This document shows positions 41,386 through 53,279 of a DNA stretch of 64,000 bases, piece after piece. The stretch is taken from NCBI GenBank assembly GCA_937895845.1, contig CALBLK010000042.1, positions 1 to 64,000 of the forward strand. Reading direction: 5' to 3'. The notes beneath the pieces were generated by a model that was given only the letters and a program-made list of their open reading frames with translations, was not told the DNA's origin and did no database searches. Position 1 is the first letter of the stretch. Each line of letters starts with the position of its first letter. Position numbers and translations under genes: made by a program. Origin of the DNA: an uncultured Prevotella sp. (GTDB lineage Bacteria > Bacteroidota > Bacteroidia > Bacteroidales > Bacteroidaceae).

Positions 41386-43980
41386 TCACCATGCTCCTGG
41401 ACGTGCCTTTCCTGCGGGCGGCGCTCCCGCCTGCGGCTCGATAATGCGGTAGCGTCCGCTCAGGTGCATGAAGGCAAAGAGCCTCAGCAGCCCGTCGTAG
41501 TAGGCGTCGAAGTAGCCGTCGGCATAAGGCTCGTGGCGCGCGTCCCACAGGCGGCTGGCAAACTCGCGCCCCTTCATGTGGGTGCAGGCCAGCGAGGCGG
41601 CGGCCGCCGTGGCCACCAGGCCTATGGAGTGGCGCAGCCCTTTCGGGTGGGTGCCGGCCTGCAGGGTGTCTGCCACCGGCGTGCCGTCCACGTTGTACTG
41701 GTCGACAAAGCTGTCTATCCCCTTCGCGTAGAGGAAGTTCTGGATGGTGTTGGCATACTGCTGCTGCCACTCCCTGTCCTTGCAGGCCCACGAGTAGTCG
41801 AGGGCGATGTTCATCGGCACCCGCCAGGAGTCATAGCGGAAGGCGTCGCCGATGGTGCCTGTCCACCCTCCCAGGGGCGTGCCGTCATAGTTGCTGTAGT
41901 CGGGGGTGAGGCCGGTGTCGCCGTTGACGCACCTGTGCAGGTACTCCCTGCTTTTCGCGGCGCACGCGTTCCAGAACTGCGAGCGCCCGTCGCCGGCCCA
42001 CCGGGCCCACACCTCGTAGAAGGCCGGCACGTGGTAGGAGGGGTCGGTGAACTTGCTGCCAAAGTTCCTGTCGGGCGTGAAGGTGATCAGCTTGTGCTCC
42101 AGGTCGACAAGCGGCGCCACCCGGTCCATGCCGGCCTTTTGCATCGAGCAGTCAAGGATGAACCGGGCTTCCTTCAGATAGTCGATGCCCGTGCTGTCGC
42201 CCCAGCGGTTGGAGGCGAAGATGAGCGCGGTGACGTAGTAGAGCTCGCCGTCCGACGCCGGCCCGCTGGCATTGCGCGTGCCGTCAGTCTTGCAGCTCCA
42301 GGCAAAGTAGCCCTTCCACGGCCCCTCGCGGTGCTGCATGTACCGCCGGCCCCAGCGCCACAGGCGGTCGAAGATGTCCTTGCGGTCAAACTGCACGGCC
42401 AGCATCAGTCCGTAGGACATGCCCTCGGTGCGCACGTCGCTGTTCTTCACGTCGCTGATGTAGCCCATGGAGTCGCCCACCTCGAAGTAAACCCTGTTCT
42501 TGCCGAAGAACACGCCGTTGAACACCTCCGCGAGCTTGCGGTCAATCTCGGCCTGGCCGTATCCCAGCTCGGCGAAGAGGTTGCGGTAGCGGCGGGTCTC
42601 GAAGGCGCCCCTCTCCCAGGGCAGGGCGTCGAAGCCCAGCCAGTCAACCTCCACGGCGCCGCCCTGCTGGAGGGTCACGCTGAGGTTGCTGACACCCAGC
42701 GGCGCGCCGGCCACCCTGGCCCTGGCACACTGCCAGCCGCCGCCCCGGGGCACCCTGACCCTGGCCACAACCTTGCCGCCGGCCCTCACCGCCAGCGTGC
42801 CGCCGCGGGCCGACCTCGCCCTCACGGTGACCTGCTCCACCCTTTCGCTGCCAAAGTCCACGCCGTTGTACACCAGCGTGCCGCCCGGGCGGTCAAAGAC
42901 CGTCTTCCAGCCCTCAAAGCAGTTGGCCGTGTCGATGTAGGCGATGCCCACGCCCTCGCCCCGCAGGGCGGAGTAGCGGTCTATGTGTATGCGGCTCCTG
43001 GCGGGCGAGAGGCCCACGCCGCGCAGGGTCGGCGTGACCTTGCGGATGGTTCCGTCGGCGTTGAACGACAGGGAGTCTATCCGCACCGAGCGGTTCTTGT
43101 CGAATCGCGGCGAGTAGTCGTTGTGGTGGTAGAACAGGTACCACTGCCCGCGGTACTCAACGATGGAGTGGTGGTTGGTCCAGCACTTGGTGGGCGACTC
43201 GTCCATGATGACGCCCTTGAAGGTGAAGGGGCCCATGGGGCTGTCGGCCATGGCATACGCCAGCGTTTCCGTGCCGCCCTTCGCCCTCACCCAGGGGAAG
43301 GTGAAGTAGTACTTGCCCTTGCGCTCGAAGACAAAGGGGCCCTCCTTGAAGCCCTCGGGCAGCCCGCCGACCGCCTGCGGCTCCGACGCCAGCTCGGTCA
43401 TGCCGGGCTTGAGCCTTGCCATGTGCAGCCCCGCACCGGCCCAGTAGATATAGGCCTGCCCGTCCCTGTCGACGAGCACGCAGGGGTCGATGCCGCTGAC
43501 GCCCGCGATGGGCCGCCACATGGGCGTGAAGGGCCCCTCGGGACTGTCGGCCACGGCCACGCCTATGGCAAACCCCCTGCCCTTGCCCCTTGGCTCGGCA
43601 GGGAAGTAGAAGTAGTACTTGCCGTCCTTGCACACGCAGTCGGGCGCCCACATGGTGTAGGAACCGCCCTGCACCCACGGCACCCTGTCCTGCGAGACGA
43701 TGACGCCGTGGTCCTGCCAGTCGGTGAGGTTGGCCGACGAGAACACATGGTAGTCGGGCATGCAAAACCAGTTCTTCAGCCGCTCCACGGGACTGGGGAT
43801 GTCGTGCGACGGATAGAGGTACACCTTCCCGTTGAACACGCGGGCCGTGGGGTCGGCCGTAAACTGGCCGCTGACTATCGGGTTCTGCGCCGCTGCCTGC
43901 ATGGCACAGGCTGCGGCAACCGCGGCCACGGCCGCCTTCTTGATCGCGCCCACTGCGCTCGTTGCTGCCTTCATCGTCAT
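41386..43980 (-). CDS. GH43-CBM6-GH8 fusion (xylan-oligosaccharide enzyme)
   Basis: An 864-residue secreted protein joining two enzymes. Signal region to about residue 33 (ends AMQAAAQ). GH43 propeller (about 35-335) with TADPTARVFNGK, GIDPCVLVDRDG and FKEGPFVFERKG carrying the three acidic residues. CBM6-like module (about 345-455, ending VEVDWLGFDALPW). GH8 (alpha/alpha)6 barrel (about 460-845) with the proton-donor Glu in VRTEGMSYGLM, base Asp in FRYDSWRVPMN, and TPDYSNYDG; it resembles reducing-end xylose-releasing exo-oligoxylanases. The start at 43980 shares an ATGA overlap with the upstream gene's stop. Confidence 0.88.
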   Translation of the reverse strand: MTMKAATSAVGAIKKAAVAAVAAACAMQAAAQNPIVSGQFTADPTARVFNGKVYLYPSHDIPSPVERLKNWFCMPDYHVFSSANLTDWQDHGVIVSQDRVPWVQGGSYTMWAPDCVCKDGKYYFYFPAEPRGKGRGFAIGVAVADSPEGPFTPMWRPIAGVSGIDPCVLVDRDGQAYIYWAGAGLHMARLKPGMTELASEPQAVGGLPEGFKEGPFVFERKGKYYFTFPWVRAKGGTETLAYAMADSPMGPFTFKGVIMDESPTKCWTNHHSIVEYRGQWYLFYHHNDYSPRFDKNRSVRIDSLSFNADGTIRKVTPTLRGVGLSPARSRIHIDRYSALRGEGVGIAYIDTANCFEGWKTVFDRPGGTLVYNGVDFGSERVEQVTVRARSARGGTLAVRAGGKVVARVRVPRGGGWQCARARVAGAPLGVSNLSVTLQQGGAVEVDWLGFDALPWERGAFETRRYRNLFAELGYGQAEIDRKLAEVFNGVFFGKNRVYFEVGDSMGYISDVKNSDVRTEGMSYGLMLAVQFDRKDIFDRLWRWGRRYMQHREGPWKGYFAWSCKTDGTRNASGPASDGELYYVTALIFASNRWGDSTGIDYLKEARFILDCSMQKAGMDRVAPLVDLEHKLITFTPDRNFGSKFTDPSYHVPAFYEVWARWAGDGRSQFWNACAAKSREYLHRCVNGDTGLTPDYSNYDGTPLGGWTGTIGDAFRYDSWRVPMNIALDYSWACKDREWQQQYANTIQNFLYAKGIDSFVDQYNVDGTPVADTLQAGTHPKGLRHSIGLVATAAAASLACTHMKGREFASRLWDARHEPYADGYFDAYYDGLLRLFAFMHLSGRYRIIEPQAGAPPAGKARPGAW

Positions 43981-45434
43981 TGCTGTCTGAAATTCCACTT
44001 GGCGTTGTCACTGTCAAAGTCGAAGGGGGCCAGTCCCGGCGTGCTGTCGCCCAGCGACACCAGCGCCAGCGGCCTGTCGGTGCCGGGCGCCCGCCTTGGC
44101 ATGATGCGGTAGGTGCCGTCGGTCAGCTGGTCGATGCGCCACAGCTGGTCGTCACCGCCCGCGAACTCCGGCCTGGCCACAACGTCTCCCTGGGCCGTGG
44201 CCGTGAGGCAGCGGTCGGTCCCCTCGATGGCTATCTTGTAGTAGGGGCCGCCAAGGTAGCCCCCCTTGCCGGCTGCGGTGACCGTCCATTTCTGGTTCGG
44301 CCTGAACATGTAGTCGCTCATTCTCACCCTCACCTCGCCCGCGGGCCAGCCCGGCTCCACTTCGGCCAGCGTCTGCGGCCTGACATCCTTCAGGGGCCAC
44401 GACGGCTTTGTCCAGAAAGGCTCGATGTCGCGCTCCATCCTCACGAAGTCAACCGCCAGCTCCAGGGCGTAGCCCCTGCGCTCCGACTCTATCTCGTAGG
44501 TGCCCTCGCGGAACTCCTCGCCGGCCACCGGCCAGCCGTCCCTCCACAGCAGCGGCCGGATGGCCAGCACGCTGCGGCCTCCCTGCCTGAAGTCGGACTC
44601 GTAGTGGAACGACATCTTCTCCACGCCGTCCTCCACCACGAACCTGCCGAAATGGCCCGGCCCGGTCTTCAGGTTGTTGGCGGCAATCACCATGCGGCCC
44701 CCGCCCTGGAGCATGTCGCGGCCCACCTTGTCAAGATAGGGCCCGGTGACACTGCGCGAGCGCCCCACCACGATGTTATAGGTGGAGTTGGGCCCGTCAC
44801 AGCAGGTGCCGTGGGTGCCAAAGAGGTAGTACCATCCGTCACGGTAGACCAGGTCGGTCGCCTCGCAGTCGATGGCGATGTTCACCGGCTCGTTGCCCGG
44901 GACGCGCCTGCCCGTGGCCGGGTCGAGCTCAACCAGCCTGATGAACCCGAAATAGGTGCCGTAGCTCAGCCAGAGCCGCCCGGTGGTGGGGTCGAGCAGG
45001 AGCCCGGCGTCAATGGCGTCGCAGTCCTCGTCGTCCAGCGACGAGGCCACGACCACCGGCTCGGTGTACCTGAAGTCGGGCGACGCGGGGTCGAGGGTGC
45101 TGTTCCACATGGTCAGCACCTCGCCGCGGTGGCTGCCCCCAAGTCCGCCGCCCGTGGCGCTGTAAGCCACCAGGTAGCGGCCTCCAATCTTCAGCACGTC
45201 GGGGGCGGCGCCCCGCCCGGGGCGCACGGCGCCGCCCTGCCAGGTCCAGCCGTCGGCCGACCACAGCCCGCCCTCGCCCGTGCCAAAGGTGTAGTACTTG
45301 CCGTCACACTCGGCTATGGTCGAGGGGTCGTGGATGAAAGGGGCGCCCACCTGCGCCCGGGTGTCGCCGGCCAGCCCGGCAAGCAGCGCGGCGACGGCTG
45401 CCACATGCAGTCTGTTCTTCATGTCCATTGTCAT
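43977..45434 (-). CDS. Glycoside hydrolase family 43 with ricin-type C-terminal module
   Basis: A 485-residue secreted enzyme. Signal peptide within the first 28 residues (AAVAALLAGLAGDTRAQ). Propeller (about 28-330): base Asp in FIHDPSTIAECDGKYY, modulator Asp in DCDAIDAGLLLD, acid Glu in IDCEATDLVYRDGWYYLF. This resembles the arabinanase-like GH43 groups (endo-1,5-alpha-L-arabinanase or exo-acting relatives). The C-terminal 140 residues contain QKW, DQLWRI and AKWNF motifs of a ricin B/CBM13-like trefoil. It starts at an ATGA overlap with the upstream gene (45431-45434). Confidence 0.85.
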   Translation of the reverse strand: MTMDMKNRLHVAAVAALLAGLAGDTRAQVGAPFIHDPSTIAECDGKYYTFGTGEGGLWSADGWTWQGGAVRPGRGAAPDVLKIGGRYLVAYSATGGGLGGSHRGEVLTMWNSTLDPASPDFRYTEPVVVASSLDDEDCDAIDAGLLLDPTTGRLWLSYGTYFGFIRLVELDPATGRRVPGNEPVNIAIDCEATDLVYRDGWYYLFGTHGTCCDGPNSTYNIVVGRSRSVTGPYLDKVGRDMLQGGGRMVIAANNLKTGPGHFGRFVVEDGVEKMSFHYESDFRQGGRSVLAIRPLLWRDGWPVAGEEFREGTYEIESERRGYALELAVDFVRMERDIEPFWTKPSWPLKDVRPQTLAEVEPGWPAGEVRVRMSDYMFRPNQKWTVTAAGKGGYLGGPYYKIAIEGTDRCLTATAQGDVVARPEFAGGDDQLWRIDQLTDGTYRIMPRRAPGTDRPLALVSLGDSTPGLAPFDFDSDNAKWNFRQQ

Positions 45435-46150
45435 TTTACGTTAACCGTTATGTTTCTGACGGCCTTGCCCTGCGCGTCGACAAAGCGGATGCAGAAGTCG
45501 CTCATGCCGGGGCCGTTGACCACGGCGCCCCACAGGACGTTGCGCCCCTTCTTCAGCGTGAGCCTCCTGGACACCACGTCGTCACGCACCATGCGGCGGT
45601 CGCCCTCGAGCGTCACGGCCTCCTCGCCGTTGAGCCACCACGCCGAAGCCCCGTTGGAGCCGACGGACAGCCGCACGCCGCGCATCTCCTCGGGGCAGTC
45701 GACAAGGGTCGCCGCCCAGAACAGCACGCCATACCTGGGCTTGCCCAGCGACGTGGCGAAGCGGAAGAGCTTGACGTTGTAGAGCCTGCTGTCGAGCGCG
45801 TGCCACTTCAGCCTGCCCTGCCCCACCCTTGCAGCGGAGCCGTCCTTGGGCACCGCGGCGCCCTGGCCCTTGAAATACTGCGCGCCAAACACGCCCTTCA
45901 GGTAACTGTCGGTAAAGACAGTGTTCGACTTGACGGGCACGGAGATGGGCTCCAGCAGCAGCCAGCGCCGGATAAACCCGTCGGCATCGGGGTGCGCGCC
46001 ACCCGCCGTCACCTTGGCAAAGTAAGGGTCCATGGCCTTCGGCAGGCCGCCGCCCCCCTGCGCCCTTGCCGCGCAAAGGCCGACGAGGAGCCCCGCCAGG
46101 CAAAGCGACCTGAACATTCTGCCCCTGCCGCTCATCATCGTTTCTACCAT
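45431..46150 (-). CDS. Unknown secreted protein heading the xylan gene block
   Basis: A 239-residue exported protein (start 46150; 46138 and 46135 also possible) with signal peptide FRSLCLAGLLVGLCAARAQ. Not recognised as an enzyme. Residues about 35-130 contain MDPYFAKVTAGGAHPDADGFIRRWLLLEPI, and the C-terminal part (about 150-239: VRLSVGSNGASAWWLNGEEAVTLEG...RNVLWGAVVNGPGMSDFCIRFVD) looks like a jelly-roll sugar-binding domain, as found attached to some esterases and rhamnosidases. It is coupled by ATGA to the GH43 gene downstream, so it is probably a binding or accessory partner of that enzyme. Confidence 0.7.
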   Translation of the reverse strand: MVETMMSGRGRMFRSLCLAGLLVGLCAARAQGGGGLPKAMDPYFAKVTAGGAHPDADGFIRRWLLLEPISVPVKSNTVFTDSYLKGVFGAQYFKGQGAAVPKDGSAARVGQGRLKWHALDSRLYNVKLFRFATSLGKPRYGVLFWAATLVDCPEEMRGVRLSVGSNGASAWWLNGEEAVTLEGDRRMVRDDVVSRRLTLKKGRNVLWGAVVNGPGMSDFCIRFVDAQGKAVRNITVNVK

Positions 46151-46310
46151 ATCAACTCTGTTTTGGGTTAGTCTTCCTGTGAAGCCGCGCCGCACCCGGC
46201 CGGCCGGCCCCGTGCCGGCAGCCGCAGCCACGGCCGCCGTTTCTGCTGCGAAAGTACTGAAACGCCACCACATTCGCTTTGCACCATGTTTCAAATGCTT
46301 TTCAATTTAT

Positions 46311-46333
46311 CCCAAATCGGTCATTAGATTTCG
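46311..46333 (-). repeat. Dispersed intergenic element, copy 2
   Basis: Minus-strand TCTAATGACCGATTTGGG, identical over 18 nt to the copy at 81-104. Confidence 0.6.
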
Positions 46334-46396
46334 CCCCGGGTTGCTGTTTGTTTCGCGCAGCCTGCAGCGCAACGTGCCCTGCCGTCGGGATGGCAC

Positions 46397-46529
46397 GCCG
46401 CGCCAGACGGCCTGTCTTGCGCTGCAAGACGGTGCGTTCAGCGCTGCAAGACAGCCGTTTCCGCGCTGCAAGACAGCCGTTTCCGCACTGCAAGACAGCG
46501 CGTTCAGCACTGCCAAACGGCACGAATGG
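46397..46529 (+). repeat. 22-bp tandem repeats, locus 2
   Basis: Six units of 22-23 bp (starts 46397, 46419, 46441, 46463, 46485, 46507); units 3 and 4 are identical, and the core is GCTGCAAGACAGCCGTTT. The same unit occurs at 23033-23121. The 641-bp gap 46151-46791 contains this array, the dispersed element at 46311 and the leuS promoter; no convincing gene is seen in it. Confidence 0.85.
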
Positions 46530-46628
46530 CCCGGCAAAAGGCACCGTTTTGGCTGCCGCCGCCGCGCACACGGCCGCCAAAAGCCAACATTTTCCGGTAA
46601 AAAGCAATTCCATTTGAAATAAAAGCGT

Positions 46629-46636
46629 TAATTTTG
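46629..46636 (+). promoter_or_regulatory. -7 box upstream of leuS
   Basis: TAATTTTG, about 155 nt upstream of the leuS ATG, leaving a long leader in which regulation is possible. No good upstream partner. Confidence 0.45.
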
Positions 46637-46791
46637 CCAAAAATGTTACAGCCAGGCACTGGCAGGGTGCGCGATACGCGGAGATGCCGAAAGCGCCCGC
46701 CGCGCCACAGGCCACAACAGGATAAAGGACTGGCAGCAAGCGCAAAGGCCGGAAAGGTACAGAACAAGGAACATACAAAACGACAACAGCA

Positions 46792-49635
<2,844 letters not shown>

Positions 49636-49650
49636 AGCGGGAGGTGGCTC

Positions 49651-50574
49651 ATGACTCGCCAGGACATCTACTACGAAATCAGGGACTACGTGAACATCAC
49701 GCTCGGCCTGCTGCTCTACACCTTCGGCTTCACCGTGTTCCTGCTGCCCTACGAAATCGTGACGGGCGGCGTGTCGGGCATCGGCGCCATCGTGTTCTAC
49801 GCCACGGGGTTCCCCGTGCAGTACACCTTCTTCATCATCAACGCCGCGCTCATCGTGGCCGCGCTCAGGGTGCTGGGGTGGAAGTTCCTGACCAAGACCA
49901 TCTACGCCACCTTCGCGCTCACCTTCTTCCTGGAGGTGGCCCAGGACATCGTGCGCCAGCCCGACGGCAGCTTCTACCGCCTGCTGGGCGACGGCAACGA
50001 CTTCATGTCGCTCATCATCGGCTGCATGCTCACCGGCACGGCGCTGGCCATCGTGTTCATGAACAACGGCAGCACGGGCGGGTCGGACATCGTGGCGGCC
50101 ATGGTCAACAAGTACCACAACATCTCGCTGGGCAAGGCCCTCATCATGGTTGACCTGTGCATCATCGGCAGCTGCCTGTTCATCGACACGTTCGGGCCCT
50201 TCGACCTGCGCTGCAAGAAGGTGGTGTTCGGCCTGTGCACCATGGTGGTGGAGTGCCTCATGCTCGACTACGTGATGTTCTGGCAGCGCCAGTCGGTGCA
50301 GTTCCTCATCTTCTCCAAGAAGTACCAGGAGATAGCCTTCGCCATCACCCAGGCCACCGACCACACGCTGACCATACTCGACGGCCACGGCTGGTACACC
50401 GGGCGGCCCACCAAGGTGATCTGCCTGCTGGCCAAGAAGAGCGAGAGCCCGCACATCTTCCGCATCGTGAAGTCGATCGACCCCAACGCCTTCGTGAGCC
50501 AGAGCGCGGTCATCGGCGTGTATGGCGAGGGCTTCGACCCCATCAAAGTGAACGTCAAGAAGAAAGTCAAATGA
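49651..50574 (+). CDS. YitT family membrane protein
   Basis: A 307-residue protein with five to six N-terminal membrane segments (about 12-190) and a C-terminal soluble DUF2179 domain (about 220-290, with AFAITQATDHTLTILDGHGWYTGRPTKVICLLAKKSES). Motifs such as VFLLPYEIVTGGVSGIGAIVFY and MNNGSTGGSDIVAAMVNKY define the YitT/YqfU group, of unknown transport function. It starts 15 nt after leuS and ends in an ATGA overlap with rdgB. Confidence 0.92.
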   Translation: MTRQDIYYEIRDYVNITLGLLLYTFGFTVFLLPYEIVTGGVSGIGAIVFYATGFPVQYTFFIINAALIVAALRVLGWKFLTKTIYATFALTFFLEVAQDIVRQPDGSFYRLLGDGNDFMSLIIGCMLTGTALAIVFMNNGSTGGSDIVAAMVNKYHNISLGKALIMVDLCIIGSCLFIDTFGPFDLRCKKVVFGLCTMVVECLMLDYVMFWQRQSVQFLIFSKKYQEIAFAITQATDHTLTILDGHGWYTGRPTKVICLLAKKSESPHIFRIVKSIDPNAFVSQSAVIGVYGEGFDPIKVNVKKKVK

Positions 50575-51170
50575 AAATAGTTTTCGCAACGAACAACGCC
50601 CACAAGCTCTCGGAAATCAGAAGCATACTGGGCCGGGAGGCTGAGGTGCTGTCGCTGGCCGACATCGGCTGCCACGCCGACATCCCGGAGACGGGCCTCA
50701 CGCTCGAGGAAAACGCCCTGCAGAAAGCGCGCTACGTGGCCGGCAGCTACGGCCTGAGCGTGTTTGCCGACGACACCGGCCTCGAGGTCGACGCGCTGGG
50801 CGGGGAGCCTGGCGTGCACACCGCGCGCTACGCCGGCGGCGAGGGGCACGACAGCGAGGCCAACATGGACAAGCTGCTGGACAAGCTGAAAGGCACAGGC
50901 AACAGGAGGGCGCGCTTCCGCACGGTGATTGCGCTCATACTGGACGGCAGCGGCGGAAAGCCCGCCGAAGAGCGGCTGTTCGAGGGCACGGTGGACGGCA
51001 GCATCACCACAGGGCGCAGGGGGGCGGGGGGCTTCGGCTACGACAAGATATTCGAGCCTGAGGGCTTCGGCCAGACCTTCGCCGAGCTGGGCACCGACAC
51101 CAAGAACACCATCAGCCACCGAGCAAGGGCCGTGGCAAAGCTGGCCGCATATCTGAAGACAAAAGTATGA
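50571..51170 (+). CDS. rdgB: RdgB/HAM1 family non-canonical purine NTP pyrophosphatase
   Basis: A 199-residue enzyme hydrolysing dITP, dXTP and ITP to monophosphates, cleaning the nucleotide pool. Hallmarks: VFATNNAHKLSEIRSIL at the start, FADDTGLEVDALGGEPGVHTARYAG, GGFGYDKIFEPEGFGQTFAEL and SHRARAVAKL near the end. The start codon lies in an ATGA overlap with the yitT-like stop. Confidence 0.96.
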   Translation: MKIVFATNNAHKLSEIRSILGREAEVLSLADIGCHADIPETGLTLEENALQKARYVAGSYGLSVFADDTGLEVDALGGEPGVHTARYAGGEGHDSEANMDKLLDKLKGTGNRRARFRTVIALILDGSGGKPAEERLFEGTVDGSITTGRRGAGGFGYDKIFEPEGFGQTFAELGTDTKNTISHRARAVAKLAAYLKTKV

Positions 51171-51226
51171 ACAGGGCGGGGCAGGCAGCCGCGCCCGATA
51201 AACCCAAAAAAACAAGGAAGAACGCA

Positions 51227-53242
51227 ATGACGCTCAAACGCACAGCCACCGCGCTGGCGGCCGCACTGGCCATAGCCGCCACAGCAAGCGCACAGATAGG
51301 GACATGGCGCGCATACATGGCATACAGCAAGCCGCAGAAGATAGCGGCAGCCGGGCAAAAACTGTTTGTCTTGGCCTCGAACGACCTGTACATCTACAAC
51401 AAGAGCGACCAGAGCATCGTCACCCTGGACCGCACCAACGGACTGAGCGACACCTACATCACGCAAATGGCCTGGTGCCCGGAGGCCAGACGGCTGGTGG
51501 CCGTCTACCAGAACAGCAACATCGACCTGGTGGACGCCAACGGCGGGGTGGTGAACATGGCCGAACTGTACAACAAGAACATGACAGAGGACAAGACTGT
51601 CAACGCCATCACCATCGCCGGCAGGCACGCCTACCTGGCCACGAAGTTTGGCGCCATGAAAATCAACGTGGCCGGCGCCGAGGTGAGCGAGACCTACATG
51701 CTGGGCACCGAGGTGACCAAGGTGGGCGTGAGCGGAAACACCGTCTACGCCCGCACGGCCGACGGCAGGATGCTGGCCGGCAACCTGGGCGACAACCTCA
51801 TTGACAACAAGAACTGGAAGGTGGTGACCTCGTGGGACAAGGAATGCCTGAAGGAAGACCTGACCGACTACAACGAAAACATCGAGCTGGTGAAGACACT
51901 CCAGCCCGGCGGGCCCAAGTACAACCACTTCGGCGCGCTGAGGTTCAAGCACAACCGCCTGTACACCGGCGGCGGCGGCTACACGGTGATCAACGACCTG
52001 ATGCGCCCGGGATGCGTGCAGATACTCGACGGAAGCGAGTGGACCGTGTGCGATGACAAGGAGAACAGCACGATAGGGCAGGGACTGGAGTATGTGGACA
52101 TCAACGCCGTGGACGCCAGCCCGACAGACCCCGACCACGTGTTCGCCTCGGGCCGCACGGGCATCTACGAGTTCAGGGCGGGGAAGTTCGTCAGGCACTA
52201 CACCTACGAGAACAGCACCCTGCTCTCGGTGTTTGGCACCAACAAGAACTACAACATCGTGCAGGGACTCTGCTTTGACGACGAGGGCACGATGTGGTGC
52301 ACCAACAGCATGGTCAAGGAGGGGCTGCACACCATGGACACACAGGGCAACTGGAAAGCGCTCGGCATAGACCTCTCGGCCGGAATGATGAACGAAAACC
52401 TGGAGGAGATGGTGTTCGACGGGCACGGACTGCTCTGGTTCGTCAACAACGACTGGCGCAAGCCGGCGCTGCACTGCTACCGGCTGGCCACGGGAACAGC
52501 CAGGTCGTTCACCTCCTTCACCAACCAGGACGGCACAACGCTGACCATCATGTCGGGCGTGCGCTGCGTGACGCCCGACCGCAACGGCGACCTCTGGGTG
52601 GGCACGTCGCAGGGGCCGCTGCTGCTGCAGCGCTCAGAGATTGACAGCGACAGCCCGGTGTTCACCCAGGTGAAGGTGCCGCGCAACGACGGCACGAACT
52701 ATGCCGACTACCTGCTGGACAACGTGGACATCACAAGCATTGCCATCGACGGCGCCGGACGCAAGTGGTTCGGCACCAACGGCACGGGCGTGTACCTGGT
52801 GAGCGAGGACAACATGGACCAGGTGCAGCACTTCACCACTGACAACAGCCAGCTGCTGTCGAACACGGTCGAGGCGGTGGCCATCAACGGAAAGACGGGC
52901 GAGGTGTTCTTTGGCACCGACAAGGGCCTGTGCTCCTACGTGAGCGACGCGACGGACATCAGCGAGAGCATGGACAAGGACAACGTGTGGGCCTATCCAA
53001 ACCCCGTCACGCCCGACTATGGGGGAATGATTACGGTGAGCGGCCTGTCGTTCGACTCGGACGTGAAGATAGTGACCGCCAACGGCGCGCTGGTGAACCA
53101 GGGGCGCAGCGTGGGCGGCTCCTACTCGTGGGACGGACGCGACAGCAACGGCAAGCGCGTGGCCGCAGGCGTCTATATGGTGCAGACGGCCAAGAGCGAC
53201 GGCTCGAAGGGCACCGTGTGCAAGATTGCCATCGTGAGATAA
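51227..53242 (+). CDS. porZ: PorZ-like type IX secretion protein
   Basis: A 671-residue exported protein. The ATG at 51227 (MTLKRTATALAAALAIAATASAQ) gives a clear signal peptide; an upstream ATG at 51167 overlaps the rdgB stop but would place charged residues first. The opening IGTWRAYMAYSKPQKIAAAGQKLFVLASNDLYIYN and the repeated propeller strands with GLSDTYITQM match the PorZ N-terminal propeller; a second propeller follows (about 300-580). The C-terminus has a FlgD-like/type-A sorting domain (NVWAYPNPV...GVYMVQTAKSDG). In Porphyromonas PorZ is part of the attachment complex delivering A-LPS to exported proteins. Confidence 0.85.
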   Translation: MTLKRTATALAAALAIAATASAQIGTWRAYMAYSKPQKIAAAGQKLFVLASNDLYIYNKSDQSIVTLDRTNGLSDTYITQMAWCPEARRLVAVYQNSNIDLVDANGGVVNMAELYNKNMTEDKTVNAITIAGRHAYLATKFGAMKINVAGAEVSETYMLGTEVTKVGVSGNTVYARTADGRMLAGNLGDNLIDNKNWKVVTSWDKECLKEDLTDYNENIELVKTLQPGGPKYNHFGALRFKHNRLYTGGGGYTVINDLMRPGCVQILDGSEWTVCDDKENSTIGQGLEYVDINAVDASPTDPDHVFASGRTGIYEFRAGKFVRHYTYENSTLLSVFGTNKNYNIVQGLCFDDEGTMWCTNSMVKEGLHTMDTQGNWKALGIDLSAGMMNENLEEMVFDGHGLLWFVNNDWRKPALHCYRLATGTARSFTSFTNQDGTTLTIMSGVRCVTPDRNGDLWVGTSQGPLLLQRSEIDSDSPVFTQVKVPRNDGTNYADYLLDNVDITSIAIDGAGRKWFGTNGTGVYLVSEDNMDQVQHFTTDNSQLLSNTVEAVAINGKTGEVFFGTDKGLCSYVSDATDISESMDKDNVWAYPNPVTPDYGGMITVSGLSFDSDVKIVTANGALVNQGRSVGGSYSWDGRDSNGKRVAAGVYMVQTAKSDGSKGTVCKIAIVR

Positions 53243-53279
53243 CGGCACAGGGGCGGCCGACAGAACGGCGGAACGGAAA

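Noticed and set aside
46397..46529. CRISPR array
   Set aside because: Units follow each other directly with a 22-bp period and no spacers, and there are no cas genes.
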